This document shows, one piece after another, positions 55,701-64,000 of a DNA stretch of 64,000 nucleotides. The translations under genes and the position numbers were made by a program. Source of the stretch: Cryptomeria japonica (lineage: Eukaryota; Streptophyta; Pinopsida; Cupressales; Cupressaceae); NCBI RefSeq assembly GCF_030272615.1, contig NC_081409.1:911922340-911986339 (forward strand), given 5' to 3'. Below the pieces are notes generated by a model that had not been told where the DNA came from, did not search any database, and was given only the letters and a program-made list of their open reading frames with translations. Each line of letters begins with the position of its first letter. Positions within the stretch are counted from its first letter, which is position 1.

Positions 55701-56246
55701 CCGTATGGTGTACAGATTACACAGTTTGGAAGACAAAAGTGCCAGAAAGGTGTGCCGTACAGCGTACGGATTATGCAACAGGTTATATTGTACGACGTAC
55801 GGATTCAAGGCACTGGAGAATCACGCAGGAACCATGGAAGGTAGGCTAAGTCGTACAGTGTATGGATTGCAGGGGGTGAACGACAGGTTGTTCCATACGG
55901 CGTACGGATTCAAGATACCAGGGAGCCAATTGGGACCCACGAGATCACCGTACGGCGTACAGATTCAGGATACACGAGATCACTGTACTTGACCCAGGCA
56001 CGAGAAAAGACCACCGTATGAAACATCAGGCACGAGAAAAGACCACCGTACGGTGTACGACTTCCATCCACAAAAAGTGTACGACATATTGCTTATGCAT
56101 ACAGACGTGTACGACGTTCTGTGCACATTGCCTACGCGTACGGAAAACGTTGCAAAAAACAGAGTGAAAGACCGTACGGTGTACGACTTGGACGTACAGA
56201 CAAGACACGAAGAAGGGGCATATCTCCACCGTACGGTGTACGGTCG
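55701..56246 (+). repeat. Array of CCGTACGGTGTACGG palindromic motifs
   Basis: CCGTACGGTGTACGGATT-type units at about 55701, 55754, 55789, 55851, 55893, 55948, 56046, 56172 and 56229, with more partial copies around. CCGTACGG is itself palindromic, so each unit can pair internally. It lies between pol and the accessory ORF. Confidence 0.8.
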
Positions 56247-56449
56247 ATGCAACCCAGCACAAGCGGAAGCAGGAGAAATCCGCACGGCGGCAGACAGGGA
56301 AACACGACGGCAATTATAGGCCCGTACGGCAAGCGTTTGGTGAGGCAATCAAAGCACGAGGGTATAAGAGGCGAAAGACATAACACAAGGGTCCGTACAG
56401 CAGGGAGACTGGAAGTGACATAATGGGCCGCACCAACTGGTGAGATAAC

Positions 56450-58892
56450 TTGGTAGACGGTTATAATGAGGACGCAGGAAGGGATATGAGCAGAAGAGCA
56501 GAGAAAGGCAGTTGCAGTACAACCATGACTGCCATAGAGCCTACCAGTAGCAGGAAAACCAGGAGCAGACCGAAGACAACAAAGGACCCAAAGGAACTCA
56601 CGGCAGCCAATGTAGCATTCGAGAGTGTGACTGGCAGTGAATGCCGTACTTGGTGGGAGGAAAACCCTCCACACCATGTGATGAAGGAATCGCTTAAAAA
56701 AGCACAGGTCGACCACGCTGTGCAGATGCCCATATTTAACATCAAAGATTTCTAGCCAGTCCTACGGACCATGGTATTCAGTTATAACCCTCACGAACGA
56801 GCTTGGGTCGTCCAGTTCCAAGGGCACACAGTGTGGATTTCATTCAAACCTGAGGATTTCAAGCGCATATTTGGCATATCGAATAAAGGAGTATCTGCTG
56901 CCAAACCAACCAAAAACCTTACCAGAGAAAAGAAAAAATGGTTGATAGACTTGGTGTGCAAAGACGGTCTCACAGAAGACCAGTGGAAGAGCGTTTGGGC
57001 CGATAGTAGAGGAATGAAGCGTAGTTTTATCGCACCAAGAGAATAGAGGATGTTGATGGACCTGGTAAAAAGCCGCCTGACAGGAGCCAGCCGGGCCTCA
57101 GACATCGCCATATGGATGATCGGGTTAATGAACGGGATCAGATGCGGAAAAGTGTACAACTGGGGGCAACTCCTGGCAGAATGCATTCACGACTTCCTGA
57201 GATTAGAGCACAAAGCATTCTACATGTGCCATCACGCCATCAGCTTGTTCCTGGATGCCGTACGTCTACAGGTACTGCCAGAGGATTTGGGGGACATTTG
57301 AACCTCACAGACGGGTCGAGCCAAATAAACCCACTATGTACTACTACATTCACCTGGACATCCTTGGTGACACAGCGCAACCCACACAGAAGAGGAGGAA
57401 GCTAGACACATCTGTGGAAATTGAAGAGGTTAGCAGTGCCGAGGATTCCGAGGAGGCGGAGGAAACAGAAGAACAGGAAAGTGGGGATGAAGGGTTCCAT
57501 CTATCGGAACACACCGCCATGGAGGAGGAAGAAATAGAATCGTGCCAACAGGAAGAAGATGAAGAAGAGGAGCAACAGGGGGGATTGCGGGCACAATGGA
57601 AGAGTACGAGGGTAAAGTTTACACCCTCAAAATTAGCTTCGGCACACCTGGTACCTCAAGAGGCGCTTGCAGTCGCCAGCTCAGTAGGAGATGTACGGCT
57701 AGTGGGGGTACTATTCCAGAAAATTAGCGAAGGGGAACCACCGGCACAATGACGTGTATCGTTGCCACAGATCAGTTTGGCAGTTCTGGCAGCAGAAACT
57801 GGTACGACGATAGGAGAAATTGGTACGACAGAAACTGGTACGACGACAGGAGAAATTGGTACGGCAGAAACTGGTACGATGGCAGCCAGAATTGGTACAA
57901 CGACAGTCGGGATTGGTACGGCGGCAACAGGAACTAGTACGACGGAAACAAAAGCTGGTACGATGGCAACAAAGACCGGTACGACATCAGCTAACTTAGA
58001 GGCAGCCTTGGGCACTATGACAGATGAGGATATAGATGCGTCGCTGGATGGGTGGCTAGGATAGTTCGCACTCACCCCACACCTGCCTCCCTCCCCTGCA
58101 CCACATAACATGGCTATCGGGCTAGGCGCGACTCCAGATAGCGAGGTCACTATTCCAGATGAGGAGAGACCCACTGCTCAGAAGCAGCAGGGAAGGGACG
58201 AGCATAGCAGTGACCTGGAGGGGACTCTCACCGGACTCCATATCACACTACCTGATCCGAGTGACCCAGTAGGCTCACTTAGACGATTCCTGACGGAGCT
58301 ACAAGGACTCTCGGATGTGGCACGTGGCATGGCCCAGCTTACTGGACAGATGGAGGCCGGTAATGCAGCCAACACGGCACAACTGTGTCAATTTATGGCC
58401 TAGGGATGCAAAGAGGAGTTCATGCAGTCCCTCGAGCAGCAGGGATGGCCGGATAATAGTACACCTGAGATGATTCAGAACTGGACCCACAGGCGCGTGA
58501 TAGGAGGCTCAGGTACCTTAGGCACCACTTTCCACAGTATGGAGGGAACTTTTCGCGAGGTGTACTTACAGATGCGACAACATCAAGTGGAGAAAGAGGC
58601 CCAACAGATCTACATAGTAACCCTGGAAAAAGAGAGCAGGAAGCAGACAGAGTTGGCCACAATTGAAAAGAGCTTGAGGAAGGAGATGGAAATGAAGATG
58701 ACTACATATGAGGCCCGCTGCAGCATGCAGGAGGAGGCACAGGCATTGGCAGCCCAGGTGGCGACGCTCACTTCACAGCTGGAGCAAAAAGATGGAAAGC
58801 TGATGGAAGCTGTTCACATGGTAAAGAAAGCACGGGAACGGCAGTTAATGGCAGAAAAGAATCTGAAAACTCAGGCCGAGCAACGACCTTAG
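56450..58892 (+). pseudogene. Gypsy accessory ORF downstream of pol (unknown function)
   Basis: One long frame with a single frameshift near 57310 and stops TAG 56753, TAG 57044, TGA 57750, TAG 58062 and TAG 58401. The N-terminal globular part reads TMVFSYNPHERAWVVQFQGH, ISFKPEDFKRIFGIS, IAIWMIGLMNGI and YNWGQLLAECIHDFLRLEHK. A very acidic part follows (EEVSSAEDSEEAEETEEQES), then a GTT/E repeat region (57790-57990), and a C-terminal coiled coil (58500-58890). It sits where Athila-type elements have an env-like ORF, but I see no signal peptide or membrane anchor. It matches the layout of the U3-encoded ORF at 44363-47794. Confidence 0.75.
57785..57990 (+). repeat. GGTACGACG tandem repeat within the accessory ORF
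   Basis: Units of 15-36 bases built on (A)CTGGTACGACG or ATTGGTACG. They are open in two frames: ETGTT/IGTTE in the ORF frame and NWYDDRR in the next. Confidence 0.75.
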
Positions 58893-58993
58893 CCTACTAC
58901 CACTACAGGGACGCCTCCTCCCTCTTCTCAGTCTTAGCCATGTTTTATTTCAGTTTCTCTTGTCTGAGTCGTCTGGAAGACGACTACGTTTTT

Positions 58994-59004
58994 GGGGGGG
59001 AAAA
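58994..59004 (+). other. Polypurine tract
   Basis: GGGGGGGAAAA directly before the 3' LTR; the plus-strand primer of gypsy elements. Confidence 0.9.
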
Positions 59005-59344
59005 TGTTAGGGGTAAAAACATATGTTAGTACGAATAATAATTATAAGTGTGTTATGTGTGTTTATGTTTTGCTATTGTCGAGAGGTTCCCGTCGGGTAG
59101 TTGGGAGTTGGTGACGGTTGGCAACTTGGCCAACCGTCGGGTCTATATAGTGTTTGGTTGGAACCTCGACAGGGGAGCATGTATGGAAGGGGAGACATTG
59201 GAATAAAGATATAACTTTCTGGTCTAATTACTATCATCTGTTGTTTATATTATGATGTACAGTTGTTCTGTTCTATGAATGCTTGGTACGTGCAGGTACC
59301 ACTGTGTTATTGATTATCCACCACTATACATTTAGGACTAAACA
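59005..59344 (+). repeat. 3' LTR of the gypsy element
   Basis: 340 bp, matching the 5' LTR apart from six transitions. TATA box at 59143-59150. Followed by ACCAA. Confidence 0.95.
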
Positions 59345-59349
59345 ACCAA

Positions 59350-60804
59350 CCAACACCAAGTATGGGCTCGTATTCTTACTCATAAATATTTGAGTTCCAT
59401 TAATAGTTGGAATGTTCCTCAATGTCAGCTGGAGGGCAGGGGCTTGGGGATTCGGCATACTTTGAAAATTGGAGCACAAATTATTAAGGACATGCTCTTT
59501 TGGATTTGTAATAAAGGTTTGGAGGCTCTTTTCTGGTTGGACTCATGGGATGGTAATCCTCCTATTCTTTCTATGTATCCTCATTTACAACCTCTTTATG
59601 ATATCTTTGTGGCTGTTGGTTGGACTACGGTTGATCATTACAAAATTATTCAGAATTTGGGGCTGGCTGTTGGATATATATGGAAGGATCTTGGTGAGTT
59701 GCCACCTAGGGGTTCAAAGGACTTTCGACAAGAGTTGGCATATTCTTGCTTCTTGAGAGTGTAACTCCTTAGAGGGATCGAATATTTTGGCTTGGGGTAG
59801 CGATTCTTTTGGAAAATATTCAATTGCTATGAGCTACATAAGCTTTTTGGCCAAATTCATAGTGGTGAAGAGGTGCTTTGGTGGAAACATGTTTGGAACA
59901 AATTTTCCTAGCCAAAATGTAACTTTTTTCTATGGTTGGTGGTTCAGAACTAGTGTCTTACTTGGGACAATTTGTGTAAGAGGGGTTTCTATGGGCCTTC
60001 TAGGTGTATTTTGTGTGATAATAGTGAGGAGACTAGCTCCCATATTTTCTTCCAATGCTCCTTTGCTAGGTGGATTTGGCACTCCTGGTGAGATTGTTGG
60101 AACCATACCTGTTGGCATGCTTCTTCTCTTGTTGAGTTTTGGGGCCGTTGGGGCCAAGATCTTGTGCACACTCATTTTCTTCAGGTAACCTTGTCTTTAG
60201 GACCCACATTTATTATTTGGCACATTTGGTTGGAATGGAATCGTCAGATCCTCTAGGATGTTAGGTTTTATGTTCAACATGTGTGGTTGAAAATTATGCA
60301 TTCTCTTCAAGAGATTGTTTCGGCTAAGTGTGCCCTTGCTGAGGGTGTGGCTCTAGGGGAGATTGATATCTGTATCCGAAATGATTTTTCTCTTCAGGGG
60401 GATGCTCTTGGTCCTCGTATGCAGGTGGCTCGACAGCTTATGAGGAATAGGTGTCGCCATCCTTTATAGAGGATTTCTAGATCAGGTCATTGGAACCCTC
60501 CTCCTCTTGGTGTTTTGAAAATTAATACGGATGGGTCTTCTAGGGGAAATCCTAGGCATGCTGGTATTAGTGGAGTGGGGGTGATAGTTCTGGGCAAGTT
60601 CAGTTTCTTTTTTCTATCTACAAAGGTTTGCATACGAATAACTATATGGAAGCCCTTGCTATTTTGATTGCGTTGGAGCGTTGTTGTTCTCTTCCCTGGC
60701 AGCAGATTGTTGTTAAATTTGACTCCCAGGTTGTGGTGTCTTTGTTGAATCAACAGTAGTTTGATGGTGTTAGTTGGCAGTTGCAGTTGGTTATTCAACA
60801 CAAA
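59350..60804 (+). pseudogene. LINE B ORF2, zf-RVT region and RNase H start
   Basis: QHQVWARILTHKYLSSIN continues WCTN across the gypsy insertion. Then ALFWLDSWDGNPPILS (typical DxWxG block) and, after a frameshift near 59760, the zinc-binding zf-RVT stretch with CxxC-like spacing (about 59900-60080). RNase H starts VLKINTDGSSRGNPRHAGIS at about 60516. The frame is lost soon after and the TIR element interrupts it. Confidence 0.82.
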
Positions 60805-63044
60805 GTTACAAGACTCGTAGAGTCTGGCACAGACTTGGCGAGTCCCGAGGTGGGTCACCTTTGTCGAGTCTAAAGGACCCTGGACTCGGACTCGACCGAG
60901 TTTGCACAGACTCGCCGAATCTGTCAGACTCGGAAGACATGCCGAGTCGCAAGCCCAGGACTCTGTTGTGCCAGCAACATTAAAAAAACAAAAAAAAATA
61001 TTCCCTCTACAATTAGTCTTCCAATTGAACATAAATTTATTGCAAGAAATATGTTAACTTTTTTCAATCTGCATCCACCTGCAAGAATTTAACTTACATC
61101 AACAGTTTTCAATATGCACATATATATTTGCTAGTAAGTGTTGAATAAAACAATCTCTTCCAAAGAATTTGAAATTTTTTAAACTTCCAATTAAGGATTG
61201 GCAAGGAATGTGCCTATATCTAGACTCTATGTGCAAGAGAAGCCTACAGTAATTCACAGGTTACAAGAACTGTTTCACAAAAATACATGCTGGGTAAAAT
61301 GCATGATGATAATTCCCTAGCTGGTTAATGATGGACAAAATCTAATGTAATGCAAATCTAAGCTAGCTTATAAAATCTATATATCAAGAATAATGTCGGG
61401 ATCCCTTACCAATCTTAACCAATCCAGATATTAAATTTTGAAAGAAGGAAATGCCAAGAAGAACCAATGAAGTTACATGGCTTCAAATTGAAACTCCCCT
61501 CTAAACAAGTATCAAATTTGCATGCATGTGCGATCTCCATGGAATGTGTTCTACCAATTATTAGATAAAAAGAAGAAATCATTGGGTAGCATCAATGGTT
61601 GCCAAGTGTCTAATGCAATGATTGCCAAATGATTAACCATTTGTATTTACATATGACACACAATATGTTTGGTTGAAGGTATTGAAGAAAAATCATTTGA
61701 AAATAAAAATGTAATTGTATATAGTCTGCTATTCCTTATAGATTTGTTCAAATAAAAAGTATTACGGTAAAAATAAATAACCACACATTTAATTTTACTG
61801 TATACAATCAAAATAAAACTGTAGCAACAAAACAAACTTGCTGAAAAATTTACAGGACTCAAACTTAGCAATACTACTATCTCAAGCCAACTCCAACTCA
61901 ACAAAAGAATTGGCTAAAACAAACATGATTTTTGACCTGCAAACAAGGCTCCATTTTTCTGGTTTTCGGTGGCCAAATCTCATGCTCAGACTTGGAGAAT
62001 CTTGTTACAACCCAGTCTTGCTCAAACTCAACCAGACATGCCAAACTAGGAGATTTGATCTATTTCACCTTGCTTTAGATCACCCGCAACTTGGACTTGG
62101 CAGTTTTATGATTACTTAAGCAAGTCTCAAGATTATGAATGAAAATCTTGCCCAATTCTACACTTCCATCCACTGTCAGTTTGAGTTAGTGTGTTTGGCA
62201 ACAATAAAATTCAGAAGAAATTTGACAAAAGAGAAAATTTGCAAAAAAAATCGTAATTAATTTCACCTTGTATAAATTGATTTTTTTAAAATATAAAAAA
62301 TAAATCCTTAAATATAAAACAATATTATGTTAAATTTGAGTACATTATAATAAATTTAAGAACATTACAATATAAAAAATAAATATATTAATATTTATAT
62401 AATTAAATATAAATATATTATATTAAAAAATCTAGTTTAAATATTTTAAAATATTAAATTGAGGGATTGGATGGGAGAGAAGCCAATTAATTCAAATCAT
62501 GATTCTCAAAAAATCAATAAAAACTGCGCATATCCCTCGCTATATCCATCTCCTCCCACAGAGATGTTGGGGATGGTATAGATGGGTCGGGATGGTATAG
62601 TGCATGGCGTGTCAAACAAAGGGCATAGGCTCTAAACTGGGAAATGTCATGGGCATATGAAGTGAGGAAAAGTAAATTGATGTTGATATATGTTTTGAGT
62701 TTTTGATGCCATGGATTTCATATTCCATGAAATTTGTAGACATTTGACACTATTTATATTTCTAATGTGTTAATTAGTTTAGCTTATTTCCTTCAGCTCA
62801 AGCCTAGAATTTGCGTTTATACTTATGTGATCAATGTAAACTTGTGTATGTGTTCAAAGTAGCTTCTATTTGATGAGATTATTGTGTCTTTAAGGTTTAT
62901 TTATTTAAGGATGCATGAAACAGGTTTTAAATCCTTAAAAAGCTTTGAATTTCTTGGGTTTTTCAATTTGCGGAGTCTTGGCCGAGTTTTTGCCAAGTCC
63001 GCATCTGAGTAAAAAATCAGCTTGCCGAGTCCGAGTCTTGTAAC
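60805..63044. mobile_element. Non-autonomous TIR DNA transposon, 2.2 kb
   Basis: Perfect 13-bp inverted termini GTTACAAGACTCG (60805-60817) and CGAGTCTTGTAAC (63032-63044). Both subterminal regions are rich in GACTCG / CGAGTC (about ten in the first 170 bases, several in the last 100). The interior is AT-rich with no transposase. The LINE B RNase H frame stops at one end and resumes at the other (CDSFESVTFLHIRREWNG). A clean target duplication could not be identified, so the superfamily is open; subterminal repeats are common in hAT and Mutator elements. Confidence 0.72.
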
Positions 63045-63235
63045 TATTGTTTTGTGATTCTTTTGAGTCAGTCACTTTCCTTCATATTCGTAGAGAATGG
63101 AATGGGGTGGCTGATTGTCTTGCCAAATGGACCTTTGAATTTAAGGAGGGTTGGTCTATTGAGAATAGGGCTCAACTATCTCTTGAGTTGTCTCATATGC
63201 TGGATCAACTTCTTGATCTGGATATCTCTTTGTAG
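63045..63235 (+). pseudogene. LINE B RNase H, C-terminal end
   Basis: CDSFESVTFLHIRREWNGVA, then DCLAKWTFEFKEGW. This is the family's HxxREWNxxADxLAK motif, ending at TAG 63233-63235. Confidence 0.8.
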
Positions 63236-63680
63236 TTCTCTTTGCTGGGCGGTTCACCTTCTTTTGCTGTATTTCCCTTTCTGTTTTGATTAAATTTTTA
63301 CCCCTCTTTATTGTCTATGAATAATTCTGAAAAAGGGACTTATCTTGGTTTTCTGCTATAATTCTCCTTCAAACTGTGATGATTTCCTCTTGTATGTCTA
63401 CTTTGGAAGTGCTTTTAGATCTGCCTAAAACAAAGGTTTTCATCCTATTGTGACCATTTAACATATTGCCCCATCAGAATGTGGATCCCCTCTCTTTTTT
63501 TGGTCTTTCTTTCTCTTAGCTTAGTTTTTTCTCTGCTTGCTAGGTGTTTTGAGTGAGTTAGTGGTCGCCTAAGCTGGGTAGGGTTTCTTTGAAAGCCAAA
63601 ATTGACCTGGGCTTGGGAAAGTCATTTGTTTTGTGCCTGGAGCCCTGATGTAATTTTAGAGGGATCTTGCCTTTGAATGA
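63236..63680 (+). other. LINE B 3' untranslated region
   Basis: T-rich non-coding sequence after the ORF2 stop, typical of plant L1 3' UTRs. A long poly-A tail is not visible; the end is placed near 63680 by the change in composition. Confidence 0.4.
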
Positions 63681-64000
63681 TGGAAAATGTATAGATTTTG
63701 CGAAGAGGAGTTTGAGTCAGGATGGGTCAAGGTTGTAAGTTTTTAGGCCAGAGTCTTGTCTTCTGTCGAGTCGGAGTCAATTGAATGAAGCCAATAATCA
63801 AAGTATAGGCTCGAAAGGTGAAGGCTAGCATGAGCAAGCTTGAAGAGGTGTAATTAAAAGGAGTTGACCTATAAATTGGATGAAAAGGTCAAAATTTGAG
63901 CTTAAAATAGAAAAATCGCTCCTAACCCTTCCAAAGGGTCCAGAGCGAAATTTCACAAAGGACCTAAGATTTCACCTAAGTCATTGGTTGGTTGGATTCA
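63681..64000. other. Window end with one satellite hairpin copy
   Basis: No gene. At about 63912-63952 there is one copy, in reverse orientation, of the hairpin of the 31431-34420 satellite (outer arms TCGCTC / GAGCGAAA, inner arms ACCCTT / AAGGGT). This suggests that another LTR of that family begins to the right, in + orientation. Confidence 0.7.

Larger units (their letters stand above)
41212..59344 (+). mobile_element. Complete Ty3/gypsy retrotransposon with 3' accessory ORF
   Basis: 18133 bp including a 6653-bp nested insertion, so 11.48 kb itself. Identical-length 340-bp LTRs (41212-41551 and 59005-59344) and the duplication ACCAA (41207-41211 and 59345-59349). PBS TGGCGCCGTTGCC; order gag, PR, RT, RNase H, INT (INT after RT defines Ty3/gypsy), a non-coding repeat-rich stretch, an accessory ORF, and a perfect polypurine tract. 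I count six LTR differences, all transitions (1.8 %). The long interior, tRNA-Asp-type PBS and 3' extra ORF recall the Tat/Athila branch, but the clade was not tested. Confidence 0.95.
35370..63680 (+). mobile_element. LINE B: L1-type non-LTR retrotransposon, split into four pieces
   Basis: A near full-length plant L1-type LINE, about 6.4 kb after subtracting the inserts. Its pieces are 35370-38985, 40509-41211, 59350-60804 and 63045-63680. The domain order is ORF1 with zinc knuckle, endonuclease, reverse transcriptase, zinc-binding zf-RVT region and RNase H. The inserts are a solo LTR inside the RT, a Ty3/gypsy element just downstream of the RT, and a TIR transposon inside RNase H. Stops are mostly TAG and TGA replacing CAG, CGA or TGG. 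The 5' end is placed at a base-composition change and the 3' end at a 3'-UTR-like run; no target duplication was found. Confidence 0.88.

Noticed and set aside
60805-63044. CACTA or Helitron assignment for the TIR element
   Set aside because: Termini do not begin CACTA, and Helitrons lack TIRs; no diagnostic target duplication.

Overview
The window is nuclear plant DNA, most likely from a conifer or another gymnosperm. Gene density is very low, long stretches are AT-rich and non-coding, and most recognisable sequence is retrotransposon. The LTRs are unusually long (up to 6.6 kb), and there is a plausible remnant of a Penelope-like element, a group known in conifers and rarely elsewhere in seed plants. 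No intact bacterial, viral or organellar gene was seen. The species is not identifiable from the sequence alone.

Only two host genes are supported, both on the minus strand and both as small exons. One is the first coding exon of a WLIM1-type LIM-domain protein (755-889); the gene continues off the left edge. The other is the last two coding exons of DNA polymerase lambda (25240-25321 and 24821-24919).

Layout. 1-1700: LIM gene start and promoter. 1706-4650: AT-rich DNA with a paired hairpin motif and dispersed repeats. 4651-10656: a complete non-autonomous LTR retrotransposon (about 2 kb LTRs, a gag-like frame only, TSD TAACT). 10662-16080: AT-rich DNA with decayed repeats. 16080-22075: a badly decayed L1-type LINE (LINE A). 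22459-27000: an unrecognised ORF, a 254-bp tandem duplication and the polymerase lambda exons. 27000-35090: a gag scrap and a Penelope-like RT remnant split by two solo LTRs (27959-29900 and a 5.0-kb one at 30001-35000). 35370-63680: a second LINE (LINE B) that has been a repeated insertion target.

LINE B is cut by a solo LTR (38986-40503, TSD TTCTC), by a complete Ty3/gypsy element (41212-59344, TSD ACCAA), and by a TIR DNA transposon (60805-63044). The gypsy element is itself cut by a 6.6-kb LTR (42259-48906, TSD TAGCG). At three of these sites and at both solo LTRs in the Penelope-like remnant, removing the insert plus one TSD copy rejoins the host element's sequence; the reading frame visibly continues where I could follow it.

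The most unusual item is the 6.6-kb LTR. It carries an approximately 1143-codon open frame (two in-frame stops) upstream of its only TATA box, so in U3. The predicted protein resembles in architecture, and weakly in sequence, the accessory ORF found 3' of pol in the gypsy element that hosts it. A second theme is that nearly every LTR family here carries its own array of short hairpin repeats, some with compensatory arm changes.
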